Source: Cymbidium sinense (Eukaryota; Streptophyta; Magnoliopsida; Asparagales; Orchidaceae). From it: a stretch of 64,000 bases of DNA. How positions within the stretch are numbered: the first letter of the stretch is position 1; each line of letters begins with the position of its first letter. Of the stretch, positions 1 to 10,405 are shown one piece after another. Below the pieces are notes generated by a model that saw only the letters and a list, made by a program, of their open reading frames with translations, had not been told where the DNA came from and searched no databases. The position numbers and the translations under genes were made by a program. The DNA is taken from positions 85,634,925 through 85,698,924 of the forward strand of contig CM038225.1 in NCBI GenBank assembly GCA_021442155.1, written 5' to 3'.

Positions 1-399
1 AATATTAAAATTTAAAGAGTTTGTTCTTTTATATTTTTTACTTGATAAAAGTATAACTTAGATGACTAGTAATTAACATACAAATTTAACACTCAGCCCT
101 CATGAGAACGATACTCTACTTATCATTATATTACTTGGTTTGACACCTGCATTTGCATATACCTTTTAGCCAAGTCATAAACATAGAAGGATATCTAAGA
201 TAATAAAAAATTATGGGAAGATAGAACCAAGCAAGGTCTTCTAAGTTCTTAATCCTAGCCTTTTGCCTCCAAATCTAAATCTTTCTCTTTAGGATCTTCT
301 CCATATTTAATCTTCACCAGAAATAATTCATAGATAACACATAACACAATATACTAACACATTCATTTTGAGTCTCAATCTCCAAGTAACACTATACTC
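1..399. other. AT-rich intergenic DNA, no gene seen
   Basis: Short stop-ridden frames on both strands and no recognisable motif. This is the left flank of repeat copy A. I see no promoter, RNA gene or transposon end that I can support. Confidence 0.5.
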
Positions 400-432
400 A
401 TATATACTAACGCACTCACACACTTTTATCAA

Positions 433-536
433 AACAAAAACAAAAAACAAAAAAACAAAACAAAAAAAACAAAACAAAAAAACCAAAAAAAAAAAACAAA
501 AACAAAAAACAAAAAGAAATACAAAAACAAAAGAAA
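433..536 (+). repeat. A-rich/AAAAC low-complexity tract
   Basis: About 100 bases almost entirely of A with isolated C, in AAAAAC-like words. The equivalent tract in copy B (about 8713-8755) is less than half as long, so it has expanded or contracted since the copies diverged. The lysine-rich or phenylalanine-rich frames here are artefacts of composition. Confidence 0.85.
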
Positions 537-1063
537 GCTTTCTTGATGTAATTCAAGGCCTATATGTAGTTGTTGACCACTCTTGTAAGTTGTCCCTATG
601 TACTCTCTAATAAGTCTAAGCGCCCTTCCAACTCTGAACCATCTATTCAAATTACTTGAAATTGATATGTCTAGCGTAGCTTTAGCACTAATTCATACCT
701 ATCAGAGGATCACTTTATTCTAGCTCAGCGGTACTAGTACATGCAACGCCGAAGCATTGCTTAGTGCCTTCAAGCTAAATTGAAGGGTGTGGTGCCATGA
801 CATTGGTATTCCAGACCAAAGTGTTGTTGTCTCTATAATTATGATGAATTTAAGGGCTTATAGTGTTGCAATACCGGTTCTTCAACACCAAGATGCTCTA
901 GTCTCTATCTTCAAGCATTTTTTTAGGCTCTTTTGGGCTCCTTCAAATGTCTCGATTCTCGCTTTAGGCACTTACTCACTATCTTGAGTCCATCTCTCAG
1001 CTAATATGGTGTCATGATGCTAATTATCAAGTGCCTAGGTGTTGTCTTTTCCATCTTAACACA

Positions 1064-1076
1064 ATTTCTTTCATTC
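1064..1076. repeat. Target-site duplication, 3' side of LINE-1
   Basis: ATTTCTTTCATTC occurs here and again at 7364-7376, bounding LINE-1. The same 13 bases occur once only at the homologous point of copy B (9296-9308), which is the unoccupied site. Confidence 0.92.
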
Positions 1077-1600
1077 CGAAAATTGCATATTGCATTTAAT
1101 AATAAAAAGTAGTACAAAAACTAGCAAAGGCTAGGGAGTCTAAAACAAAGAGCTAGATAGAAGCAACATGCTTCTTATCATCCTCAAATAATGAAACAAA
1201 GAAGGTAAAGTGGTAACATCTAAAGAAAGCCAAGTAAAGTTCCGTGGCCAGCACAAGTCACCCGGTTGAAGTCCCGTGAAATGTGTGAGAACAGGGACTT
1301 GGTGGAAGGCTAGGGAAAACCCAAGTCCAGCCTCTTGAGGAAGAGAAGAAAGTCTCTACATGATCTTCTAAGGAAATTGACAACACTAATGTTGTCCCCC
1401 TCAATATGATGCCCTTGTACTCATACATCCAAGTCTATAAGCTTGCCAATGGCAAGCATGGCCTGTATCTCTATGAAAGCACTATCCCAATGGAGAGATT
1501 GGATACCAGCAGCCTTGATGAAGTCACCAGCACCATCCCTGAAAACAACTCCAATGCCAGCCAATCCAGGAGGAGAGGAGAGTACCATCTACATTCACCT

Positions 1601-2366
1601 TTAGCCATCCGGGAGGAGTCCGAGGAGTAGGCGACCTAAGCGGTGGTGGAGTTCCCATTGCCCCAAAGCGAAGGTAGATGCATTAGTGAACGCCTCCAAA
1701 ATACTAGCAGCAATGACCTTTGGTGTCCCATGTTGGTGCCCATGTGTCTTTGCATTCCGTGTCCTCCAAACTTGATATATCATGCTGCAATAAACTCTTC
1801 CCCAAGCCATGTCTGACTTGGCGGTCCGTTCGAAAGCCTGAAATAGATCATGAGCATTAGAAAATAAGGGGAGGTTAACTCCCCAGGAGGACAAGACCTG
1901 TATGATGGAAGAAGTAAGAGAGCAGGTGGTGAGGATATGATCCAGGTCTTCAATCTCCATGCAGCCCCAGGGGCAATGAGTCTCCTCAACAAGACCTCGA
2001 GAGTGGAGCCAGTGGTAGGTTGGTAAGGCATTCTTCAAGATGCGCCACCAAAAGAACTTCTCTCGTGGGTGCAAACGGAACCTCTGTAGCCAGGAGTGGC
2101 TAGCGGGGGGCGGGGGGAAGAGGGCATCAAAGGCCGAGGCACGCGTTTTCCCAGAGGGAGGTGGATAAGCTCTGCTCTTCATCTATGCAGAATGAAGCTC
2201 CACCTTGGTAATGTGCTCCACAAGATCCTTGCCAAACCGCAAGTTGTGTAATATCCCATGTCCCCGTCCCTATGGATGAGGCTTGCCATCGATCCTCAAG
2301 GCTAGCTGCATCTAAGAAAGTCGGTCTTCGGGCTAAGGAACAATCAGCTAAGCATATGTTGTCCAA
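1601..2366 (-). pseudogene. LINE-1 ORF2 C-terminal part (zf-RVT / RNase H-like region)
   Basis: Two overlapping minus-strand frames (1601-2182 and 2127-2366) give the C-terminal module of plant L1 ORF2. The motif FFWWRILKNALPTYHWL is followed by CPWGC and the cysteine/histidine pattern C-x3-C...DHIL-x2-C typical of zf-RVT (a reverse-transcriptase-associated zinc-binding domain). The frame changes near 2150. The domain is normally fused downstream of the RT; here it lies about 300 bases past the last RT motif, as expected. It cannot be expressed as one protein because of the frameshifts. Confidence 0.82.
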
Positions 2367-2549
2367 AATTTGAACTTTGCTGCCATCAGGAATCTTCCAG
2401 CGAATGAGGGGTTCAAGACTTTGAGCCCCGAGAATGAGCCCAAGTTTTGGAGTCCCCCCTCTTCAAGCTCCCACTCCAAATATCTTCCCCATAAGCTCCC
2501 GAATGCAGCGGTGAAGTAAAGAAGTGGGCTTCAAAAATCCCAAGCCAAC

Positions 2550-4205
2550 CTAGCCAGAGGGCCGAGTTGGGGTGGAGTGAACTAAGTCCCCATGCTTAAT
2601 AGGCAAGCAAATAGTACCCCAGCTTGACATAGTGTATGCCTCGAGTTGGACTCTTGTCCCACAAGAAGGATCTACATAGCAGCCGATCTCTGCGGCACAT
2701 TCAAGGGAATAGTTGTATGTGTTAGTTGATAAACCGAACGGTATAAGAGAGGAGATAAGGGCCCGCATAAGAGAGGTGTCGAGTTCGTGCCATACCTTTC
2801 CCTTTGACCCGCCGATCGTGGAATCAAATCATGCTTGTGAGCTTCCTCATAGCCGCCTTTAATGCCAAGATACTCCATCTCTTGGACCTTGTTGAACCCA
2901 ATAAGCTCGGGTAACTGATTAGTCCTCCATCTCTTGGCGCTTAAAGAGAATGGCTGACTTAGCACCGCTGATCCGCTGGTCTGCCCACCACAATAATCAT
3001 CAAGTATGGCTTTAATTTGCTTGGCATGGAGAATAGAATATCATCGCGATATGAGATTAGAGATGAGGTACCTCCCATTTTCAAAGTCACACTGTGTGTG
3101 GCCCCTCTCGCTTAAAGGCTAAAGAAAGTAGCTCGTAGAATAAATGTAAGGTGAGAGTGGATCTGCTCAATCCACATTCTCGCATCGATCCGTGGAGACC
3201 TTCGCCATTCAAAGAAGATGGAGAATCTAGGTGAGTGACACACCGTAATCCACTTGTAATCTATCGTGGAACCCCATCAAGGTGAGCATCTTGCTCAAAG
3301 TAAGCCAGCTCATCTTATCATAAGCTTGCTCCATATCAACTTTAATCGCCATGAAACCAACCTGGGAGGAAGAATGCTGGAATTTGTTGATGATCTCTTG
3401 GGCAAGGAGAGCATGATGGGAGATGTTCCTCTGTGGACAAAAGCACCTTGTTCGTCGAAACAAGAAGAGGTAGTAAATGCTTCAACCTGGGACTGTGATC
3501 TTGGCCACCACCTTATAGATCGCCCGCACAAAGCTAATGGGCCGAATTTGAAGGAGTGCTAGCCCCAACAACTTTGGGGATAAGAACAATAAGTGTCTCC
3601 TTCCATGAGTCCTCCATATGATCAAGTTCAAAGAACTCGAATGGCAAAGAACGACATCCTTCTTCACACAAGGCCGAAATGCTTGTAAAAGAGGCAAGTG
3701 ATCCCATCAAGTCCCTTTACTCCCCATGGAATGTATTGCCTCCCAAATGTCTTGATCACGGGCTTCAAGGAGGGATTTGGTCGAAGGAACCCTCTCAATA
3801 GTGTAGAATAGCCACCCGTCGAGGGAGACATCCTCTCAACCCATTTTTGCCTAAAGAAGGAAGTGAAAATATCGAAATATCAAGGGTTCTCAATCATACC
3901 TCCTCCACCGACAAAGCATCAATCCTGTTGGTCCCATGTCGAGGCCACTGGTGGAAAAATGAGTGTTCCCATCTCCATCCTTGAGCCATCCGGCTTTTAG
4001 CCCTTGTCTCCACCAAGCACCGAGCCCGCCAATGTAGAGTTAAGCTCAATAACCTGGAGCTGAGCTCCCTTCGGCAGAGTGAGTCCATCATCGAGCATTC
4101 AAGAGTCCTGAGAGAGGTAATGTCCTTCTCCAAGTCAATCCTGAGAGAGTGGAGGTTCTTCAACATACTCTTACTCCAATGGAAGAGAGATCGAGGGTAC
4201 CACAA
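2550..4205 (-). pseudogene. LINE-1 ORF2 reverse transcriptase region
   Basis: Fragments in changing frames carry successive RT landmarks on the minus strand. A pre-RT linker ends in EHSFFHQW at 3894-4205. RPISFVRAIYKVVAKI at 3482-3697 corresponds to the canonical RPISL...YKV.AK block. AQEIINKFQ and FMAIKVDMEQAYDKMSW at 3227-3463 are the palm motif with the first catalytic aspartate. MEYLGIKGGYEEAH and TTIPLNVPQ at 2672-2965 match the thumb region. I did not find an intact FADD box; the segment around 2970-3200 is scrambled. The role in a live copy is target-primed reverse transcription of the element RNA. Confidence 0.85.
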
Positions 4206-4325
4206 CTCTTTCTATGGAGAATTGCGCCTTTGAGCCAAAGTCTTCCTTCTCGCAGTTCTTCCAAACCAGCCTCCAACTCATGGATAAGAGAGCCAAGTAT
4301 CTTCAAACCTTAGCCATCGGGGGTT

Positions 4326-5010
4326 TCATTGTAGGACCGTGAGAGGAAGTAGGAGAGGAGCATGGTCAAGCAATCCGGTAGGTGACAACCTCGTATCCCC
4401 AAGAATTGAGAGGCCAGAGTTGATCAAGATCCCATCAAGCCGGACCCGCATCCTATAGTTCCCATCTTTATTGTTGGTCCGTGAACTTTGGGCCAACAAA
4501 CTCCAACTCATGCAAGTCTCCAACCATACGCCCTCCATCTCCTGAGGCCGCAAGTGTGTAATGAAAGGGCTTCCCACCCTTCTTGTCACTCCTGCCAAGA
4601 TACAATTAAAGTCACCCCAATAGCCAGGGGCTTGAAGATCCACATTTTCCTTGATGGTTTGCCGAGGTCCCGTCAAGAAGATAACTATTGTTGGCATAGA
4701 CCCACCCAATGGTCCACCTCATCCCGCTGGGCATGAGCAAGTGCCCAAAACAAGTCGATCGAAATAACCAAAGGGGAGAAGTCCACAATATCCTTTCTCC
4801 AAAGGATGATAATACCTCCGTGAGAACCCATTAGAGGGTTTAAAAAAGAAGCGCTTGGTCCCCGCCATTTTGTCCACTTCATGTCTTGAGATGCACTCAC
4901 TGGTTTCAATCTTTGAGGTCGTTAGGTTACCACCAATAAGGTGCGTGGTGATTGGAGTAGTCTTTTTTTGGGCCCCCACAATTCAGAGCAGAATGGAAGA
5001 CATTAATCTT
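4326..5010 (-). pseudogene. LINE-1 ORF2 AP-endonuclease region
   Basis: Minus-strand fragments resemble the apurinic/apyrimidinic-like endonuclease of plant L1 elements, which nicks target DNA. At 4685-4909 the segment GSHGGIIILWRKDIVDF corresponds to the SGGI..LW strand. At 4326-4709 GDFNCILAG matches the GDFN catalytic block, and RMRVRLDGILIN and LLDHAPLLL match the later RLDR...SDH.P blocks; the final SDH is changed to LDH. At least one frameshift separates the two parts. The expected WN.RG start is not visible, so the N-terminus is lost or badly diverged. Confidence 0.8.
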
Positions 5011-5026
5011 CCATAGGGGAATCCCC

Positions 5027-6925
5027 TTAGAAGTGAGGGTGAGGCTTTCTTTCTCTTCTTAGAACTAGCCCCTGGGTTTTCTTCCTCTGCCTCTCCCCGT
5101 AGTGTGGACCTTTGGGGCCTTCCCTTTCTTTGTTATTACTCTTCCCACCTCTATCATCCTTGGGTGGTTTAGTTTCCTTCTCTCTAAGCTTGGAAGATGG
5201 GATTGAGATATCCACCTCTGGAAGGATCTCAAGTAGAGGAGGAGCCTTGGGAGGGGTGACCCTTGGTGGCCGAGCCCTAGGTATGGCTAGGGCAGGCTGC
5301 TGAGCTGGCTTCACTCCTTCTTTGCTTTTCACAGGCAATGGGGGCCTAGTCTTCTTCTTCCTGGTCACCAAAACCCATGGACCATACTCAGGATCAGTTT
5401 CGGGAGTAGGAAGGCTGCTCTCCTGTGGGATGGTGGGATGCTGAACCTCAGGTTCCTTTCCTTTGCTACTAGTGACAGGAACATCAGTGGTGAAGGAGCT
5501 ACTGCTCTCCCCTTTCTCAAATCTGTTGGCCACGGCTGCACTAGAAGGGTTAGATGGCATAGGAGGGTTGAGTATTCTTACCCAAGGGTGGGACTGAGAG
5601 GTGGGCTGCGGATGGGGAGTCGACCTTGTGGCCAACTTTGCCTGAAGCATAAGCGAGAAATCCCCTCATATTCCAGTTCTTCCATGGATCCAAACCTGGA
5701 AGTTTAGCGAGAGATCTAACGATGCAAACTTCGGCATATAGACTGTCCCCATGAGTTGGTTTGGTGGTCCATCCATGTGGTTCTCCAAAGAAGGATGCAA
5801 TCCCAGCAAGATTACTCTTGTCCAGGTATAGGAGTGGCGGTGAGGAAGTCGAATCCGAGATAGGGGAGGAAAGTCCATGAAGAGACTTTGGGTTGAAGGA
5901 TGGGGTCCATTTGTCCGGACCAATCACATTTCCGACCACAAACCATGGTCCGTTCATTAGAGCGGCATCCTAGCCTCGGCGGTGTCAAGCACACACAAAG
6001 CGGTCAATGACCACCATAATTACCTTGAAGGTTCCCCATTATTGTCCCCATTTCCTTTGGAGGTGGCATTTAGGAAGTAGAAAGATGGCCTTCTTCCTAG
6101 AATTTTCCCCACAAGAGCTTTCTCAAGCTTGGCTTGGTTTGCATCAGCAGCATTGTCATCTATCTTAATGGTGACTCCATCCTCCATGAGGGAAGAGGAT
6201 CTATCAATCTTGTCAAACTTTATAAATTCCTTTCTCCTCCAAGGATTAGATTGGGAGGGCATACCTTTGCCAATGCTTGGCTTTGTAGAAGATTGCTCTT
6301 GATGGCCGGCCAAGTCCTCCCTCTGCTATCCTTGGTGCTCAAATAGTGGGTTTGAGGTAGTGGAGTGGTTTCCCCTAGGCAAGGCATCTTTGAATTCCCA
6401 AGAAAAGTTCTAGGTTACGTTGAGGCATTTCCACAAACACCTTGTGTGCATGAACCTGTAGCATTTTGGTCAGCATAGGGGCATCGACTTCTTGTGTGTT
6501 ATTAGCCTCGTGAGGCCATGATCTTCATCATCCTCCATATCAGTATCCCCATTGGCCACTTGATCGGCCAGTTCTCGTGTAGCCAGAGTGCAATCGGCCG
6601 CCAGCGAGTGAATAGTGCCGGCTGCGGCTTGTCCTTTGGCTTCCTCCGGCTCTACGAATGAAACAGCAGTCATGGCTGGCCTTCGCCGTAGCGCCTTAAT
6701 CAACGCCGCCGCCGCAGTGCATGGTGATTTCCCACGCCAGCGTCGGTCAAATTGCGCACCGCCTTCCAGAATGGCCCCGCTCGCAAATGGCCCAGCGCAA
6801 TCAGCCAGCGCATGATTGGCGGGCGTTCGCCCTACGTCGCTGGTGGGATGTCCGCGACTCTGATTGCCAGAGTGAGCGATGGAGGTCATGGAATTTTCAA
6901 ACTCCATTTTTCCGGCCAAATCCAC
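5027..6925 (-). pseudogene. LINE-1 ORF1 (DUF4283-like RNA-binding protein)
   Basis: Three minus-strand open segments line up as one broken ORF1. 6470-6925 starts MDLAGKMEFENS, a plausible start. 6020-6313 contains LVGKILGRRPSF, the typical opening of DUF4283. 5550-5957 contains GPWFVVGN, LAGIASFFGEP and YAEVCIVRS, the second half of the domain. A proline/lysine-rich tail (5027-5650) follows, as is common before the ORF2 junction. The family is thought to bind element RNA. No CCHC zinc knuckle was seen. Frames shift near 6000 and 5600. Confidence 0.78.
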
Positions 6926-7363
6926 ACCACCACTTGCTGAACCAAGGATGATATCATCCTCTCCATGCTGCCTAGGGTTCTCCGGAGCTTTTCCCCTTCA
7001 CTTGGATTCCCATGTCCAAATCTTGGTCGGTTTGCCTTCAAAGCCATTGCCAACCATGTCAAACCGCTAGCCAACCTTCCTTGAAGCGTGTAAGGTGAGC
7101 AGTAGCATGCTCCCCTATCCTTCTTGGATCCTTCTCGGCCCTCCTTTCTTGAAACTTTGTCCCTTGGGGGAGGTGACCGATGGCCACCCCCAACCATGGG
7201 AAGAGTGGAAACGTGAAAACCCTTTCCCTAGGAGAGAGTAAGATTGACCTTCTTACTTCAAACACTATCAAAGCAATGTAGTTTCTTCAAGATATCGTAT
7301 AACAAACAAGGATAAATGATTAATTAATGAGCTTTTGATTATGTAAGAGGGAAGGTTGATCAT
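6926..7363 (-). other. LINE-1 5' region
   Basis: Upstream of the presumed ORF1 start and downstream of the 5' junction (read on the minus strand). It is moderately GC-rich, has short open frames without recognisable domains, and presumably includes the 5' UTR/internal promoter. No promoter element can be named with confidence. Confidence 0.5.
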
Positions 7364-7376
7364 ATTTCTTTCATTC
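7364..7376. repeat. Target-site duplication, 5' side of LINE-1
   Basis: Second copy of ATTTCTTTCATTC (first at 1064-1076). The sequence after it continues as copy A of the direct repeat. Confidence 0.92.
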
Positions 7377-7765
7377 AGTGCCATGCCTTTTGCTAGTCCT
7401 CAAAATTTGATTTTTTTTCACTTTAAATAAGAATATAAAAACATCATAAAATATTTAAAATATTCACATGTTCACATTACTTAAACTCAAAACACAATTT
7501 AAAACATATAAAACCACTAAATTTTTAGCACATCAATAAGCCATGGAAACATTTAATCCTATAATGGTGAGGATTTAAAAGCTATTTGGCTTAGCCTTAT
7601 ATAAATGTATTTGAAATTTTACATGTAGTTTTGTAGATCTTCTTTAACTAGTAGAGAAATATTTTTCTCGATGCCATCAATCGTGATGGATTGTTCTACA
7701 ATTTTTATGAAATATATTTCTTCAAGATCAAATAAATTGATTTGTAAATGAGAGTTTCTTTTATT
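7377..7765. repeat. Direct repeat copy A, right part
   Basis: Resumes copy A after the LINE and matches 9309-9698. Landmarks are CCTTTTGCTAGTCCTCAAAA, ACTTTAAATAAGAATATAAAA and GATCAAATAAATTGATTT. Similarity is lost after GAGAGTTTCTT at about 7765. Confidence 0.85.
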
Positions 7766-8679
7766 TATAAGCAAGAATGTCATTTTGAATTATTTCAAAT
7801 AAATATATTATTCTAATATTATTTTATCATATAATAATATAATATTTAATAAAAATATGATTTATATTAAATAAATATTAAATTCAAATAGCCAAAAAAT
7901 TTGAATGGCAAGTCAAAAAAATCATAATATACTCTTTAATATATTCAAAGCAAGTAGCATACATTCATTATTAAAACGAGCTAATATTTAAAAAATCATA
8001 ATAAATTCAAGTTTAATCAAACGTAGGTCATGTAACCTATCAAATTAAAGGAAAAAGTCCAAGGAATCTTTGGAGATGAAATCGATATAAATTCCGATTA
8101 AAATGACTTTGGCTAAAATACAAAATTTATTGTATGTATGTTAATTTTGAAATAGGATATTTAAAAATTATGATATAATTTAGATATAATCTTACATATG
8201 TTAGTTCTCATATAACTTTTAAATTAATTTAAAATATTTAATTATATTAAGTATATAAACTAGTTACACTCAATAGTTATAATTAATTATTATTTATTAT
8301 TTTGACAATTTAAATGCTATATATGAAGCATTGAATGTTAATTAGATAAAGATTTATATTAATTAACCTCATTATCATTATTTAAAATAAATAAAGATAA
8401 TATGTTAAGTTCTGAACAAATTAATTCATGTCATTGAACTTATATGAATCTCTAAGATAGTTATAAATGTATAAAATTTGAAATATTGTATCTTGAGCTT
8501 CAAGGTATCCATTTTGATTTATCTTTCATACTTGCAATTTCATCAAATATATTGTGAGATGTATTGGATATATAATTAGCAATTAAAATATCTGAAACAC
8601 ATAAAATATACATTAGAACATCCAAGCATACGTTTGTTATCTTCAAAATTAATTAGATTGAAAATGAGGTTCATAAAGC
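7766..8679. other. AT-rich spacer between repeat copies A and B
   Basis: Very AT-rich, no ORF or motif recognised. If A and B are LTRs, this would be a 0.9-kb non-coding internal region, but I could not identify a primer-binding site or polypurine tract. Confidence 0.5.
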
Positions 8680-9700
8680 AACAATATAAACTAAGGCACT
8701 CACACACTTTTATTAAAAAAACAAAAAAAAAAAAACAAAAAAAAAACCAAAACTGTTTCTTAATGTAATTCAAGGCCTACATGTAGTTGTTGACCACTCT
8801 TGTAAGTTGTCCTCATGTCCTCTCTAATAACTCTAAGAAACTACCTTTGCAACTCTCTGAACCATCTGTTGAAATTACTTAAAACTGATATGTCTAGTCG
8901 CAGCGCTACAATGCTACAAATTCAATACTTAAGCACTAGGATCACTTTATTCTAGCTCAACAATACTAGTACATGCAACGTCGAAGCACTTCTTCCAGTC
9001 TTCAAGCTAAATTGAACGGTGTGGCGCCATGACATTGGTATTCCAACACCTAAGTGTTTTTCTCAATAATTATGAAGAATTTCAAGGGCTTATAGTATTG
9101 AGATGATGGTTCTTCAACACCAAGATGCTCTAATCTCTATCTTCAAGCATTTTTTTTAGGCTCCTTCAAGTGTCCCAATGCTACTGCTTTGCTTGCAGTG
9201 CCTCTTACACTATCTTGAGGTTCAACTCTTTTAATATAGTGTCACGACACTAATTATCCAGTTCCTAGGTATTGACTTTTCCATCTTAATACAAAATTTC
9301 TTTCATTCAGTGCCACGCCTTTTGCTAGTCCTCAAAATTTGATTATTTTTTTCACTTTAAATAAGAATATAAAAGCATCATAAAATATTAAAAATATTCT
9401 CATATTAACAATACTTAAACTCAAAAATACAATTTAAAACATATAAAACCACTAAATTTTTGGCATATCAATAAGCCATTGAAGCATTTAATCCTATAGC
9501 GGTGAGGATTTAAAAGCTATTTGGCTTAGTTCTATATAAATATATTTGAAATTTTACATATAATTTTGTAGATCTTCTTTATCTAGTAGAAAAATATTTT
9601 TCTAGATGCCATCAATCGTGATGGATTGTTCTACAATTTTTATAATTTATCTTTCTTCTAGATCAAATAAATTGATTTTGTAAATGAGAGTTTCTTCTAT
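8680..9700. repeat. Direct repeat copy B (uninterrupted, ~1.0 kb)
   Basis: Uninterrupted counterpart of copy A. It carries the unoccupied LINE-1 target ATTTCTTTCATTC at 9296-9308, reading straight through into CAGTGCCACGCC. Substitutions and small indels relative to A are scattered, so the duplication is not very recent. No coding potential. Confidence 0.85.
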
Positions 9701-10149
9701 TTTGGGTATAAACTATTTATTTATATAAATGTTGAATACAATCAAGAAAAAGCTTGGCAATCATTGCCTCTTGGGATTCATCTGACCATAATGCTCATTT
9801 TGACTAAACTAGCTATTAAGATTGACCTTCCAATGGTCTATAAATTGAAATCAATGCATTCTTAGTATGATTGAGTTTTGACTCATAAAAAAAAACTTAT
9901 TTTGGCTATAAATTTATTAAAAATGGATTTCAAATGTTGCTAGAGTTAATTTTGTGAGTTTTTAGTTTGAAAACTCGAGTGATTTTTTATCTTAAAATTT
10001 GCATCAAGATTTATGTTTATTTGAATATATGTATTTTTAAAAGTGTATTTGTGATAATTCATAATTTTTAGTTTTTACTAGCACAATTATAAATTCCATT
10101 TTTCGTAGCATTTAAAAAAACTGAAAAAGAAAAGAAAAAAAAATAGAAG
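9701..10149. other. AT-rich intergenic DNA, no gene seen
   Basis: Simple AT-rich sequence with short A and T runs. Nothing recognised. Confidence 0.5.
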
Positions 10150-10377
10150 TTAAATCCTTGAAAAGGCCCTCGGCTTGTCGGTCTCCAGCTTCTGGTGATT
10201 GGCACGTGCGGAATTAATTGGCCCCAACTAGGTGCCGGAACCGAACGTAGTCTACCTGCACGTGTAGGTGACCAATCGTTGTGAACCGGATTTAGCCAGT
10301 TGATGCGGTCAAACCGGTCCTAGGCCCGGGACTGTCGGCTGGCTCCATGGTTCAACTTCCAATGTGCCGACCGACAA
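10150..10377. other. Isolated GC-rich patch with two CACGTG G-boxes
   Basis: About 230 bases of distinctly GC-richer DNA in AT-rich surroundings, with perfect CACGTG palindromes at 10203-10208 and 10259-10264 and many CpG dinucleotides. No ORF. It may be a fragment of a gene flank or another transposon; it continues for only a few tens of bases beyond LINE-2 (after 16203). Confidence 0.45.
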
Positions 10378-10391
10378 CGGGGCAGATGGTT
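10378..10391. repeat. Target-site duplication, 3' side of LINE-2
   Basis: CGGGGCAGATGGTT here and at 16190-16203. The last two T bases are ambiguous because they adjoin the poly-T tail. Confidence 0.92.
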
Positions 10392-10405
10392 TTTTTTTTT
10401 TTTTT

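Larger units (their letters stand above)
400..1076. repeat. Direct repeat copy A, left part (interrupted by LINE-1)
   Basis: This stretch matches 8680-9308 almost base for base outside an A-rich tract. Shared landmarks include CACTCACACACTTTTAT, GTTGTTGACCACTCTTGTA and TTTTCCATCTTAA. The match resumes at 7377 beyond the LINE. With the LINE removed the repeat unit is about 1.05 kb. It has no convincing ORF. It could be a pair of LTRs of a small non-autonomous element or two copies of an unclassified dispersed repeat; I cannot see TG...CA ends or flanking target duplications that would decide. Confidence 0.8.
1077..7363 (-). mobile_element. LINE-1: near-full-length L1-type non-LTR retrotransposon
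   Basis: A 6.29-kb minus-strand insertion bounded by 13-bp direct repeats. Read on the minus strand it contains a 5' region, a DUF4283-like ORF1, then ORF2 with AP endonuclease, reverse transcriptase and a zf-RVT/RNase H-like C-terminus, the standard order of plant L1 elements. It is clearly more GC-rich than the surrounding DNA. Coding frames are broken many times, so it is a dead copy. The 3' end (low coordinate) lacks a clear poly-A; it ends in a doubled ATGCAAT word followed by TTTCG. Both copies of the target duplication are still identical. Confidence 0.93.

Noticed and set aside
368..610. Open frame rich in lysine (and a phenylalanine-rich one on the other strand)
   Set aside because: Produced entirely by the A/AAAAC low-complexity tract; the homologous copy B does not keep the frame.
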